Positions 44,398-56,603 of a stretch of DNA of 64,000 bases are shown piece by piece. Origin of the DNA: Hormiphora californensis. Its lineage: Eukaryota; Ctenophora; Tentaculata; Cydippida; Pleurobrachiidae. A program made the translations under genes and the position numbers. The DNA lies in the NCBI GenBank assembly GCA_020137815.1, contig CM035355.1, positions 2,636,731 to 2,700,730 on the forward strand. The letters run 5' to 3'. The notes beneath the pieces were generated by a model, which worked only from the letters and a program-made list of their open reading frames with translations, was not told the DNA's origin and searched no databases. Each line of letters opens with the position of its first letter. Within the stretch, counting starts at the first letter, position 1.

Positions 44398-45672
44398 TCA
44401 CTCAAACTTGCCAGTCTTTGCGGCCGTCTCCAGCATCTCTCTCCTCTTTCTCTCCTTCCTCAACTTGGCACGTTTGTTTTGGTACCACACAGTAATCGTC
44501 CGAACACTCACCCCTAACATATTCGCTAGCTCTTGTTTCCTGCTACCTCGGGCAAAGTCACACTGTGCGAATGCTTCCTCCAAAATCCGGAGGTTCTCTC
44601 CCCGGAACTCGGTCCTCTTCTTCTCTCGGACACACTGGCTGTTTAGGGTGGGAGGAGCAGATGGTCGGCTGTTTAGGGTGGGAGGTGGTCGGTAGGAGCT
44701 GGGGTAGGTTGGGGTGGGATGGTGAGTAGAGTATATCTGGGCTGGGTAACATTGCTGCTGATATCCAGTTGTGTATCCTGCAGTATCCGGGATAACGGGT
44801 TTGAAAGGAGGGTAACTGAACTGATCTGAAGATAACAAGTGGTGTTTTTGGTCTGGGGAGGGTTCCTGGTAGGTTGGCTGTTGTTGTTGGTCCTCAACAG
44901 AGGAGGGTAGTTGGTAGTATTCCTGGGCTGGGTTGTTGTGATCAGGAGAGGAGGATTGTATAACATGGCCATCAATTTGGGATATCAAGCTCTGGAAGGT
45001 CTGTCCTGCTGGAGAGGACTGTTGGTAGTTGAGTGCCTGTCCTGGAGAGGATTGTACAACAGAGGGAAGTTCTGGGGCGGTAACAGAAGGAGATGGAGTT
45101 GAGTAGCTCTGTTGCTGTTCTGAAGAGACGTGTCGGTACGTCTCATGGTGATAGTTGTCCTGTGGGGGAGAAGAGTGCTGGTAAGGAGTCTCCTGATCCA
45201 CTGGAGAAGAGTGCTGGTAAGGAGTCTCCTCCACTGGAGAAGAGTGCTGGTAAGGAGTCTCCTCCACTGGAGAAGAGTGCTGGTAAGGAGTCTCCTCCAC
45301 TGGAGAAGAGTGCTGGTAAGGAGTCTCCTCCACTGGAGAAGAGTGCTGGTAAGGAGTCTCCTCCACTGGAGAAGAGTGCTGGTAGTTACTCTCCTCCACT
45401 GAAGAGGGGTGTAGGTAGACCTGACTGGGCATGTTATATCCAGAGGATGTTGGGGATCCCAGATTGATAACGGGACGAGTAGTCTCAACAGGAGAGGAAA
45501 CTGGAGAGGGATATGTGTTATCTGCACTGTGATATGTAGGAGGAGGAGGAGGGATGAAGGTGGGGAAGAAGGCTTCACCCTGTTGGTTGTAGGGATCAGG
45601 AGCGGTGTCATCATCAGCCATGAAGGTATCATGGTACCACTGCTGAAAGGCTGCACTCTGTTTGTAGTCCAT
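44398..45672 (-). CDS. Homeodomain transcription factor, intronless, 424 aa
   Basis: One open frame starts with MDYKQSAAFQQWYHDTF. Residues ~40-340 are Pro/Ser/Gln/Tyr-rich, a typical activation-type low-complexity region, and include a tandem array of the 11-residue unit HSSPVEETPYQ (about 110-175). The homeodomain lies near the C terminus (~residues 345-405): KKRTEFRGENLRILEEAF (helix 1) and VSVRTITVWYQNKRAKLRKE (helix 3). The key W48, Q50, N51 and R53 are present, but position 49 is Tyr where nearly all homeodomains have Phe. I cannot place it in a class; it is divergent. A TATA-like box lies ~95 bp upstream. Confidence 0.93.
   Translation of the reverse strand: MDYKQSAAFQQWYHDTFMADDDTAPDPYNQQGEAFFPTFIPPPPPTYHSADNTYPSPVSSPVETTRPVINLGSPTSSGYNMPSQVYLHPSSVEESNYQHSSPVEETPYQHSSPVEETPYQHSSPVEETPYQHSSPVEETPYQHSSPVEETPYQHSSPVDQETPYQHSSPPQDNYHHETYRHVSSEQQQSYSTPSPSVTAPELPSVVQSSPGQALNYQQSSPAGQTFQSLISQIDGHVIQSSSPDHNNPAQEYYQLPSSVEDQQQQPTYQEPSPDQKHHLLSSDQFSYPPFKPVIPDTAGYTTGYQQQCYPAQIYSTHHPTPTYPSSYRPPPTLNSRPSAPPTLNSQCVREKKRTEFRGENLRILEEAFAQCDFARGSRKQELANMLGVSVRTITVWYQNKRAKLRKERKRREMLETAAKTGKFE
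45170..45395 (-). repeat. In-frame 33-bp coding repeat array in the homeobox gene
   Basis: About six copies of a 33-bp unit (on + strand TGGTAAGGAGTCTCCTCCAC then TGGAGAAGAGTGC) are nearly identical; the unit at the 45,180 end has a 3-bp insertion (adding one Asp/Gln codon) and the outer units are diverged. All unit changes keep the frame. Confidence 0.95.
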
Positions 45673-45765
45673 ATTGTATTGATTTGATAGACGGATATCA
45701 GTTGGTTTGATGGTTGGATGGATTAGTGTGCACTAAGACGATGTTAACCAACTAACCCATGGCAC

Positions 45766-45773
45766 TATTTATA
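45766..45773 (-). promoter_or_regulatory. TATA-like box of the homeobox gene
   Basis: On the minus strand this reads TATAAATA, about 95 bases before the ATG at 45,672. Confidence 0.55.
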
Positions 45774-46990
45774 CTACCACCTTCCCCAGCGCCATCCGAT
45801 GGTGTCCCACCGTCATGACGCGGTTACAGTGACGATGGCCGTGACGATTGTGGTGACGATAGGGGGACTTGAGTATATAAATACTGTCTGGGTTCCACTA
45901 ACATCACATGTCTCACGTCTCCCTCTCTCACTAACATAACATGTCTCACGTCTCGGTGTGTGGGGGTGGTGGTGGATAGATGAATCGATGTAATGTGATC
46001 TATAGCACTGTAGGTACACATTTGGGTGTGTGACGTGATACGAGAGGAGATGGGACTAGTGAAACGAGAGATGGTGCGGTTCTCAGCTATCCGTGGTGGT
46101 ACAGGGGGTGGATCTAGAGAGGGGAAATAAGAGAATGAACTTTAGTAAACACACCTTCCTAACCAGTATAGACGATATAAACACACCTTTTCCTAGCTTT
46201 CTAACCAGAAATATGAGTCTTGGACATTGGAAATCTAAATCAGATGACCCATGGGTGGTGCACCACTCACTGGGCCGCGAGAAAAATGCTAAACTTTCAC
46301 ACATTATTTTACGGGAATACGAGATCAACGGGGTCCGTAAGAGACACATAGGTCATAACGTGACACTTGCCTTGTTAGACCCTGAACCCTCTCTCCCCGA
46401 ACTAAACAACCCGGCGTCACAGCTGTGGCACACTCCTCCATGTTAGTGTTTGTAGGGCGCGCGGTGTGGAAAGTAGACCTGTACGCGCGGACCCGCTTCT
46501 TCAACCTCTCTGGAGTCTCGCACATGCAGCTTTCTTCCGGGTGAAACTTCAGGTCAAAGCAGCTTTCACTGAAAGCTGTGGCAAAGGGGACGGCTTGCCT
46601 TGATCGACCCTTTTCACTTCGCCCCATTGCAGGAATTCACAATCTGTGGCAAGAAGGGTCAGGGGGGTTGGTAGTTTCGGGGAATTTTCAATAAAAACAG
46701 CATCGTTTCATGCTCTGAAAAGTTATCAAAAGCACTCACAGATTCATCATCTTCACATCATTAACAGATAATTACACATGCATTTGCAAAGAATAAATAT
46801 TTACTTTAACAGAGAAAACAGAGAGAGAAGATATTCAAAAGTTGACACAAAATCCCATCTTTAAACAGCAGCTTGTCTTTCTCGTAAGATTCTTATTAAA
46901 AAACAAAACCCCAGTTGTCATCAATTTGATCTACCAAACCCTCACAACATACAATGTCTCCTTTACCACAATTCAGTTTTCAGAACGTGC
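45774..46990. other. Mostly non-coding; two weak candidate frames
   Basis: A + strand TATATAAATA at about 45,872 is followed by two copies of CACTAACATMACATGTCTCA (45,896 and 45,929), which look like promoter or UTR repeats. A + frame (ATG ~46,135 to 46,446, 103 aa, starting MNFSKHTFLTSIDD) and a minus frame (46,627-46,325, 100 aa, starting MGRSEKGRSRQAVPF) overlap. Neither shows a recognisable domain, and both cover copies of the dispersed TGCCTTG(C/T)TCGACCC repeat, so I do not call either a gene. Confidence 0.35.
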
Positions 46991-47011
46991 TCATCACCAC
47001 TACATAGTCAA

Positions 47012-48902
47012 TTAAATTTCAGACGTTCCCACGGCATCTTCAAAGATGGAGGTCTGTGGCCTGGAGGGTGGTGCTGTCCCGTTGACCCTCACAATGGATC
47101 CTGGCACTACAGTTGGGTTAACAGTAAACACAAAACCTCTGTCATCAGGTTCAAGTGAGCTGAGTGTGTTGACACTGTAGATACTGTCACACGACGCAAC
47201 GTTCTCGTATGAATCTCCTGTTTTGTCGGAGGACAGTTCGTCTGTGGCTGTGTCACTGGTAACTAGCTCAGTTGTCATCTGGGTGTCAGGTGCTTCTTGT
47301 GTTTCAGCAGGTGCATTGGTGGACTCTGGAACGGTAACAAATGTCTCGTCAGATATGACTGTCTCCACTACTTCAGGCGTGACTGTCTCAGCTTCTGCAG
47401 ATGTCACTGTCTCCACTACTTCAGCCTCAGGTGTGACTGTCTCCACTACTTCATATGCTGGGGAGGTCTCTTCTACTTCAGATGTCACTGTCTCAGCTTC
47501 TTCAGATATCGCTGTCTCCACTATTTCAGGTGTCACTGGAGAAGTCTCTTCTACAGCAGCAGGTGCCTCGATTAGAGTTTCAGTTGACACAACAGTGGTG
47601 GTATCTCCTGACTCTAGCTCAGGTTCTGTCTCTGTACCAGTTTGGGTTTCCGGGACTGGTTCAGTGACTAGTTCAGGGACTGGTTCAGTGACCGTAGTAT
47701 CGGTATTTGCTTCAGCTCTGTTAGTATGCTCAGGTTTGCTACGTCATTGCTGTTTCTTTCTTCTTCTCTGTATCCCAGTGCCGTTTCTTCTGCTGGCTCA
47801 GTTGCCGTTTCTTCTGCTGGCTCAGTTGCTGTTTCTTCTACTGTTTCAGTTGCTGTTTCTTCTGCTGGAACAGTTACTGTTTCTTCAACTGGCTCAGTTG
47901 CTGTTTCTTCTGCTGTTTCTTCTACTGTTTCAGTTGCTGTTTCTTCTACTGTTTCAGTTGCTGTTTCTTCTGCTGGAACAGTTACTGTTTCTTCAACTGG
48001 CTCAGTTGCTGTTTCTTCTGCTATTTCTTCTACTGTTTCTGTTTCTGTTTCTTCTACTGTTTCTGCTGCTGGTTCAGTTACTGTTTCTTCTGCTGCCGCT
48101 GTTTCTTCTAGTTCTACTGTTTCAGCCTCTTTGCTAACTGCAGGTTCAGTTGGAATTTCTTCAGTCTGTTCAGTCTGTTTCTCTGGCACTTCTCCAAAAT
48201 CTGCCACAAGGTCAACAGAGGGTGCCTGGGCGACCAAGTCAACCTCCTCACATGCCTCACTCGTCACCTCTGTCAACATTGTCGTGTTTTGCTCCGAGGA
48301 CGTATCTAGAACTGACGATGTTTCAACTTTTAATCCCAGCGTCTCGAACACAGAAACAACATTCCTCAGGGCAGCTCCAGCGGTGTTAAGTTTTTCAATT
48401 GTCCCCTCCTGTCTCTCAATTACAACCCCTGTTCCTCACACCTCACTCTGTATGTCGCTAGCTCTGCCTCAAATAGCGCCAGAGCCTCTGTGAGTGAGGC
48501 GTTAGTGGAGTTGAGGTTTGCATTGTCCGTGGTAAGAGAGGCTAGCTGGACCTCAGCCAGGGATTGGGAGTGTTGGAGGGAGAGTTTTTCAGTCTGTAGG
48601 GAGTCGATCAGGGATTTTAGTTCCACATTCTCAGCTAGAAGCGATGATAGTTCTGTTTCCTGTTCTTGTGTCTGAAAATGGGCTTTGTTAGATAATCAAT
48701 ATCAAGATGATCAAATGGTATTAATCTCACAGGCACAGTGTCATCTCACAGTTTCTTATCAATGTCTTATCAGTGTCTTACAATGTATCAATGTCTAACC
48801 TTCATTGCTTGTTGAACAAGACTTTGTGAGAAGGTTTTCTTATCTTCCTCTGTTTTCGATAGGTGGGCCTGGAATTCCTTGATCTGTCAGGGGATCATGG
48901 GT

Positions 48903-48943
<41 letters not shown>

Positions 48944-51900
48944 ATTGATTGATTGAAATAAATAGGTACGTGGAACACAAAGTATGGATGCACACACAGA
49001 AAGCACAGCGTAAAAACACAGTGAAAACATGTAAAATAGCAGTTCTAGCACACACTAATCAGTCCAACTGTCCCTTGCGAGACACTGTCAATGTCATAGT
49101 TCTTTGAAAACATCAGGTTGGTGGTTCGTAACCATGCCACAAGCTTGGGGGACAGGTGATGACTGGTTGTAGAGGAGTGCACATGGGGATGTTGCTCCGT
49201 GATAGGAAGACTTTGTGCCATATAGCGCATATGGGAAAGAAGATAGGTTAAGGGGAGAATTTAAGGAGGGAAGAGGCGAGGGAGAGGGGGAACAACTGCT
49301 CAATATAGATAATTTGGAAAAGGTGGATTATAGGAGCCAGGTTGAATTATAGCCAGGTTGGATTAAGGGTAGAGGAACAGGGGGCTGTGGGGATCAATTT
49401 CTCAGCAGAGAAGTGTTTAAACATGTCCATATAATATCAGGACCAGAGTTCTGGAGATGAGAGATCAACTTAAGGCAGCTGATTGAAAGACTGAGGCGAG
49501 AAAAAAACAGATGCAGAGTTAAAATATGTTTTGTCTTTCAAAGCTGTGTTCCAAAACCGAGGCCCAGAAATGAAATTGTTGTCAAGGTATATGCGCCTAC
49601 CAGGAGGAGCCAGAGCAAGACACTCATTTCTAGAGGAGAACTTAACAATAGAGGTTGGTCTATGAGATGTATTGGTACTGTAGTAATAAAACATTCAGAT
49701 AGTACAGAGAGTGTATAGAGCAGTACACTGTCAGAGTGCTCAGAGAAAAGTTGGTTTGGTGTGAGGCTTTGCATACTTATCAAGCTTGGTTGTATGTAGA
49801 GAATACGAACAGCATCCTTCTGGAGCTTGAATAAAGGCAGAAGCTTGTTATTGGACGACCCCCAGACACACAATGCATATCTAATATTGGACTGTATAAG
49901 CGACTCGAAACAGAGCGCCTCATGGATTTAGGGAGACATTCCTGAGTCCGCCTCAGACTCCCTAAAGTACAATAAGTCTTATAATAACTTGCTTGATGTG
50001 GGGTCCCAGGAAAGCTTACTATCAACTATAACGCCTAAAACTTGACCTGGTCGACACATAAGATATCATCACCATTAAACTTGGGGAAGAAGATCTGATT
50101 AGAGTTGCTAGCAAAGTACGGAAATGAATGAAATTAGTTTTACCAACATTAAGGTGTAAATATAGAACAGACATATTCCTGAAGGTTGGTCAAAAAAGAT
50201 CAATCATACGTTGGACATCAGCAATGCTATCACCAGATATGAAGATACTTGTATCATCTGCAAAGAGAACAAACTTGATGCCTTTCGAACACCTCCCAGA
50301 ACACACGGTTTTACAAGAACAAATGATATTGGGTAAATCATTCAGGTAAAGAATAAACAGTATGGGACCTAAAATTGATCCTTGAGGGACACCGTAGATA
50401 ATAGGGAGAGTAGAAGAAGAGAAATCTGATAAGCGCACGTATTGCATTCTGTTAGTAAGATAGCTGCGAAACAGGTCCAGTGGTACACCACGAATGCCAT
50501 AATGTTCTAACTTGCTCAATAGTATCTCATGATCTATCGTGTCAAACGCTTTTTGCAGATCTAGGAATAGACCAACAGTCTGCTGACCCTTATCAATGGA
50601 AGAGACAACATGGTGTTATGCCACTATTAAGAGCTTTGGTAGTGGAGCAACCCGTCCTGAATCCAAATTGATCCGGGGAAAGAATATCATTCTTATCCAG
50701 AAATGACACTAGCCTAACTAGAATACACTTTTCATAGATTTTAGACATTGTAGGCAAAATAGAGATGGGTCGGTAGTTCGTGATAGTATTACGGTCACCC
50801 CCTTTAAGCAAGGGAGTAACACGAGCAACCTTCAGGTCATCAGGAAAAACACCTTCAAGCATGCACGAATTAATCAGTGCGGAGATATCACGTGACACGA
50901 ATAAGCTCACTTTCTTAAGAATGATAGGGGATAGACCAGAAGATTTGTTGGAATCAAATCTTTTAATTATATTGAAAATTTCACTAGGGTCAGTAGGGGA
51001 TAAAAACAGTGAGTTAGATACTCGGTTCCGAAGAAATTTATTAAAGGTAGATTTGTTACCTGAACCCAGGTTGGAATACTTAGCGTCGTTAAGGCGCTTG
51101 GCTATACCCACAAAATGTTCATTGAACTCACCCGCAGTATCTAACCCAGGATTATCTGGGTAGGTAGGCCCACCACCCTTACCCCTAATACCATTAATCA
51201 CTCTCCAACAGGCACGTATGTTATCTTTACATTTGAAAAACTGTAAAGTATAGTAATCATCTCTCGCTTTGACAAGGAGATCACGAAGTGTAGAACGATA
51301 AGCCCTGTAATTCTCTTGATGTTCATATTCATTTACTAGAACCTCTAGATTTACCCACTTTTTATAAAGCTTATTTTTAGTATCACACGACTTAGCTAGT
51401 CCGACTGTAATCCAAGGTTTGTCAGTGCGGTTGCGGGGTGATGTGACCAGCTTAGTTTTAACGAAAGCAGCTGTGTAAAGCTCATGAAAAGTAGACATAT
51501 AACAAGAGAAGTCACGGGATCTACAAGACTCACTGTATCTGTCAAGACCATTGGAAACATACGACTTATGGAAATCAGTAATATCATAATCATTACAATC
51601 AGTGTAGGTAACTGTACGGGGGTAATCTCTAACGGTTTCTTGCTGGGGGATAAGTTCTTCACTGTGAACATGGGGAGAGAGCATGAAATAGGGGAATGAT
51701 TAGACATGGAATCATTAAGAACATGAGAAATTGGTTGAGAAGTGTAATCAGGCCCAATAACATTTGTCCAGATCTGATCAATGAGCGAGAAGAGTATTAT
51801 AGAGGGGCGGTATACTAATGAGGGGGCAAGGCCATGGGAGCAGAATAACTGAAAGTATTTTGAACCTTCAGGAATCCATACGAGCAGATCAGTAAATTTC

Positions 51901-54602
51901 ACCGACTATTACATCACAGTTTGACCTTGGAACTTAATTAAGAACCGCTCCAGACTCTCGAAAAGGCCATCATACCATAGTTTGTCGCCCCACCTGTTAT
52001 GAAAACGATACACCACCACAATATTTCTTTTGACCGCTAGGTAAGGAGAGTTTACCACCATATGATTGAAAGTTTCAAGGTCATAGCATAACTCATTAGA
52101 GATGGTAAACGAAAGATTGTTTTTGGCATAGATGGAGAGGCCAGCACCTTTATTCTTACCAGTATTATTTGGAAGACAAAAGTGCTTATAATTGGGGAGA
52201 TTATACCAACTAGTGTTGTCTCGTGAAGTGATGTTAGTTTCAGTAAATAGATAGAAATCGAATTGAGACACACCAAATCTACCAACTCTAAATTCTTCAA
52301 AATTTGTTTTAAATCCATCTATGTTTAAAGAATAGATAGACAACTGACTAGCATCCGGGAAAGAAGGATTATCACGGATATCACACTTATCTAGAGTATT
52401 GGACATGATTTCCACAGTTTCGGAAATATCTTCATGAGCAGAGAAAAGAAGAAAAGGGATTAAAACGAGGGAGGGGAGAAGCGCTATATGGAGACAGGGT
52501 CAAATAATAGGTAATAAGGTGAGGGGTAGATAGGGTAGGGGCCAAGTTATGAATACTACACACGATTAAGGCCGAGATTGCCGACTAGGGGAAGGGGGAA
52601 ATACCAGAACGAAGTTAAGCAAATGAGATACTAGAGTGAATACCCTAGGAAGAGTCAGATTTTAACTCAGGTCTGGTAAAACACATAAAACAAAACACTA
52701 AACTAGCTAAAAAACATACCCACTAACTAGCCAACTTAATACATAGAGGGAGGGAACAGACGAGGACTAGGCGAACAGGTTAAAACAGAGAGAGAGAGAT
52801 AGCCTAGTCCTAGTCTTGGGAGGAGGGGGGAGCGGGGTCTGAATCAGCCAATACGGTACCACCAGCCTGAAACTGGGATACAAAGTCATCCAGACAAAAG
52901 ATCTTTCTGAACATAACCTCTCCACTGATCACACGGTCCCTCTGGAGCTGGACAACAATTCCAGAGGAGGCCGATCGGAAGTGAATGTACCGGATATTAA
53001 CTGAACCAATCTGATCATTGATAGCTTTTTTAAGGCTACGGAAATGATATTTTAGAGACTGGGATATAGTAACCTCTCGACGCCGTTTGTTAGCTTTATC
53101 ATAGTTACTATAATCACTGACTATCTTATCTTTTAGGTTATAATCATAGAATCGAACCGTAACAGATGGAGGTTTAGTTGCGTCAGACTTATTAGGAGCA
53201 TTACGGTGACATGCTTGAAGCTGTGATGGTTCAACCTTAACACCTGCACTAGAAATGGTACTACATACCGAACGCTTTAAATCATCTGGTTTCTCATTTC
53301 TCGCATGTTTCAAACCTGACATGACGATGGTTGATCTACGACTATATTGATCAGATTTAGCACATTCTCCTCAAGTTCAGAGATTCTCTGTCTCTGCTCG
53401 TCAAGATTCTTATCCTGCTCACTGATTTTTGAACACAGTAGCGTGAATAATGCTAAAACTGGTGGTGACACATTGGAGCTACTCTTAAGATCATCCAGCT
53501 TTGGACTGGAGATCCGAGTCACAAACAGGAGAAGCAGGAGAACCAGAAACAGATACATTCTGCATACCCTTTCTACCACGTGTGTTATTATATGGTGCTG
53601 ACATTCTGAAGTTACCCAAGTTACCCCTCACAATAGTTAACTATGGATAATTACAGATGGAAAGAAAAATATAATAGGAGATATTTGCACAAGGGAGAGC
53701 ACGGGTGCTGGGGTACAGGTGCAAGCGGAGCAACAAAAGGTGGACAGAGACAGAGACAGAGAAAGAGCTTGCAAGTCACGTTGCTTGTCACCAGCAGCTC
53801 ACAAGAATCTCACATACGCGCATGTGACACGCGCACCAATTTACATCCCACGCTGCGCGAGAGGTCTGCCAGAACCATCCCGCGCGTTCCATACCTGTTT
53901 CTTACACTGGTCCTTCATGACGTTTAGCTGAGTTTGGCACTCCTCCTGATAGGACACAAGTTGTTCCCGGTGGGCTGCCTCGTCTCAGCTTGGGATAACT
54001 CCATCTAAAGAGAGAAGAATGGAGTTGAATTAATTGGGACAGCTTTAAAATACCGATTCTTTCCCGAAGCACGACTCGAAAGTGAAAGTAATGTATAGCC
54101 ATGGTTACTAAGACAAAATACCTGTATAATCTTGTCTTGTAGTATCTTTATCTCTGTCGAATCCACTTGCTCTGCTAGCTTCTATCCCGCTCTGCTACCT
54201 GGGCTTCAAGTTCTGAGATTCGCTCAAACATCATCATGAGTTGTGTGTTGGCTTCCTGGAGTGTGTATTGGTTATGTGTATAACTAGTGGGTGTATTATT
54301 ATATGCATGTATACTGTAATAAAATATGCAATCGGCTCTTATCTTGTCTCACTTCTCGAATCTATTCCTTTCTTCCCCCTCCCTCTACTAAACAGGGTGA
54401 CCCATAAATTATGAATAAGGGGTGCGAGCGGTAGCTCCAAAAGGTGATAGTTGCACAAAAACAAACTACGGGAACATGCTGTACTCTCTCCCCCGTCTTA
54501 CTCACCTTAATCATAACTTTACTGGGTGTCCCGCTAGTAGGTTGTGACCCGGAGTTAGAAACCCGTCTCTGAGGGTCCTTACTGTTGCTGGTACATTGAC
54601 CT
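47012..54602 (-). CDS. Coiled-coil protein with acidic E/T/V repeat tail (5' incomplete, several frame breaks)
   Basis: Supported exons from the 5' side are ~54602-54508 (SNSKDPQRRVSNSGSQPTSG), ~54262-54124 (QLMMMFERISELEAQVAERD), ~54006-53903 (EQLVSYQEECQTQLNVMKDQ), 48883-48800 (IKEFQAHLSKTEEDKKTFSQ) and 48671-47012. The first four exons plus the start of the last make a long heptad-patterned coiled coil; the last exon continues with ELSSLLAENVELKSLIDSLQ and then a ~400-residue tail of ETATEPVEET-type repeats ending in AVGTSEI. Single-base breaks occur near 54,180, 53,980, 48,430 (GGGG run) and 47,730 (AAA run). It is likely a cytoskeletal or centrosomal scaffold (inference from composition only). 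A decayed LINE fills the intron 48884-53900. The first exon was not found. Confidence 0.65.
48905..48940. repeat. (GA)n microsatellite
   Basis: A GA tract directly upstream of the coiled-coil exon at 48,883, followed by GATTGATT repeats. Confidence 0.9.
49470..53579 (-). mobile_element. Decayed non-LTR retrotransposon (LINE, Jockey/CR1/L2-like)
   Basis: ORF1 (53,579-52,810, broken once near 53,320) has a coiled coil (ISELEENVLNLINIVVDQ) and a nucleic-acid-binding C-terminal part. ORF2 starts at about 52,415 with an apurinic-type endonuclease (YSLNIDGF, FYLFTETNI, then a broken SLIDQIWTNV...NHSP). A linker follows (KPWITVGLAKS), then reverse transcriptase with NYRPISILPTMSKIYEK, GVPQGSILGPILFILYLNDL and FADDTSIF, where the catalytic box is FADD. 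A thumb/C-terminal region reaches ~49,490 (VWGSSNN..LQKDAVR). There are at least three frame breaks in ORF2, so it is inactive. No RNase H was seen. The 3' end and any target duplication were not resolved. Confidence 0.93.
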
Positions 54603-55006
54603 GTTAAGACGGCGCCTGGGAGGGAGTTGTTGTAGAGAGTTACCAAGGGGTATATAGTTGGTGTTAAAGGTTGGGCTGGGATGGGAGTTACTAGAGGTCA
54701 ATGGAGGGTATATAGCTTAGGGGGTATAGTTGTTTAGGAAGGACTAGGATTAGGGTAGATACTAGATGGGGGATTTATTGTGGAGAGCGGAGGGGGTGAT
54801 GGGGGATTCATTGTAGAGAGATATAATACCGGAATGGGATGATAAGGTGGGTTGGTTATCTTGGATGTTGAAAAGGTTATGGTGATTCATCGGGGGAGGA
54901 AACACCAATGGGTCTTGTTACACACTACAAACACGCTGTTTTTGTAAAATAAGTTAAAACCAAATATACAAAAACACATCACACAAATCATTAGAGGGAC
55001 AACATC
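54603..55006. other. Short intergenic stretch
   Basis: Nothing coding is supported. G-rich, with repeats of GGGGGAT(T)CATTGTAGAGAG and GGTATATAG words. It probably holds the missing 5' part of the coiled-coil gene and the 3' UTR of PHPT1. Confidence 0.4.
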
Positions 55007-55474
55007 TCAATATCCCTCATTACTCCAATGTACTTTATAGTCAGGATATTTAGCTCTGATCAGTCCACACGCTACCTCATGGTCTGCCCTACCATACCCA
55101 ACACTATAACCATACACAAATATCTCTTTGTTCGTAGGGTCGTGTTTTATTCTTCCTCCGCCCCGACACTCTGTGTCCAGACCCTTGCCACTCGCTTCTG
55201 ATAGTGTACTCTGGGGGAGAGGAATAGAAGTTACAGTGGTGTTACAGGAAAATAAACAGTACATAGTAGCATTATTATCACAGGTATAATCTTGATGATC
55301 TAATAAATCAACATTATCTCGTCAACTAGCAACGTCACGCACCTGGTATATATCATCATGATATTCGCCCCAAGCGTGGCCCCTGACCAACCAGTCAGTA
55401 CCCCCATCCTCCCTGTACAGTGCAATCAGCACATACTTGAACACCCCACTCTCGTCGATATCTACAGGTTCCAT
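55007..55474 (-). CDS. PHPT1: 14-kDa phosphohistidine phosphatase
   Basis: The enzyme removes phosphate from protein phosphohistidine (Janus/PHPT1 family, cytosolic). Two exons (55474-55343 and 55210-55007) join in phase and encode 111 aa, close to the 125 aa usual in vertebrates. The N terminus [14 protein letters not shown] matches the family, with Lys13 in the phosphate-binding position. [13 protein letters not shown] carries the catalytic His (His39). Exon 2 has [23 protein letters not shown] and the C-terminal [15 protein letters not shown], all hallmark blocks. No breaks are seen. The start is the ATG just before VDIDESG. The fit is unambiguous. Confidence 0.97.
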
Positions 55475-56040
55475 GTCACTGGAGGGAGGGAACACGAGTT
55501 GTGTGTGATTATTGGGAGTGGGGAATTGGAGAGAGGGAACACGAGTTGCGTGTTATGGGAAATGGGGAACTGGAGAGAGGGAATACGAGTTAAGTTGTGT
55601 GATTATTATATTGAGAGTGGGGAACCACTAGTTGTGTGATTATATTGAGAGTGGTTCAGGAGTTGTGTGATTATATTGAGAGTGGTTCAGGAGTGAGAGG
55701 AAGTGTTCGTGGAAAGTTGGGAACAGGTTCAATGGAAGTGAGAGGTAGTTAGCCGTGTGTTGATTGGAAGTGGGAACTGGGAGTAAGGGGAAGGCAGGAA
55801 CACGGGCTGTATAAATGACTGTAGTGGGGAACTGGAGTTGGAAGGAGGTAGATATAGAGAGGGTTATACAAACAAGAGGGGGTGATGATATGTGAAGGGT
55901 TTATATTGCTGTTAGTTATGTAATCTTATCCAGGGTATATTTACATTTCCTTCCGATACTGTTTTGTCTATCTCTGTATGTACCTATGCGTGTTAGAGGG
56001 GTAGCAGATGTGGTTGTGCAATTATGCAACTAAAAAAATT

Positions 56041-56114
<74 letters not shown>

Positions 56115-56600
56115 TAATAGGCCAGGCATATATGACGTCGGGGTAGTACATGCGTCATGCGAGTGCTGAGTTATGTGTAAAGTAAAACACGGTATATATT
56201 TCCTTAACAATACATGACAGAAAGTTGTATACAACTCATACAAGGTCTAGACCCCAGAATATCCAGATATTATAAACAAACACTTGCACTCTCGCTTCAA
56301 CCCTCACCGATACACAACTAGATATCTCTCTCACACACTCTCTCTATCCCTCTACTCTCTCACATACAATTAAAAACTGACGGAATATAATTTTAGAGAA
56401 AATCTCTCGCAGCTATCCCAATTTTCCAAATCATTTTATCTCCAGGATTTATCCATTCTAAACAAAGAATATTCAAATATATCACATTTAGCGAAGCAAA
56501 ATATATATATATATTGACCCAAGTCCAGGAACACGAGGAAATCCAATCCGCTATTCATTCGATCCTTTAAGAAGATGAGTGCATTTCTTTTCCATATATC
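55475..56600. other. Intergenic stretch with direct repeats and a GA tract
   Basis: At 55,480-55,740 there are several diverged direct copies of GTTGTGTGATTAT(A)TTGGGAGTGG and GGGGAACTGGAGAGAGGGAA, a minisatellite-like region immediately upstream of PHPT1. A pure (GA)n tract lies at 56,044-56,111. No exon is supported. Confidence 0.6.
56044..56111. repeat. (GA)n microsatellite, about 68 bp
   Basis: A perfect GA tract between AAAAAATTAAAA and ATAATAATAGG. Confidence 0.97.
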
Positions 56601-56603
56601 CCC

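Noticed and set aside
45093-45467. Plus-strand frames full of SAGKESPPLEK or RVLVRSLLHW repeats
   Set aside because: They are shadows of the homeobox gene's 33-bp coding repeat.
46093-46627. Two overlapping ~100-codon frames on opposite strands
   Set aside because: No domain, no splice or promoter support strong enough to choose either, and both overlap a dispersed repeat; mentioned only as weak candidates.
47223-48493. Plus-strand Ser/Val- or Leu-rich frames of 250-300 codons
   Set aside because: They are the antisense of the acidic ETATEPVEET repeat tail; the minus strand continues into a coiled coil with proper splice sites.
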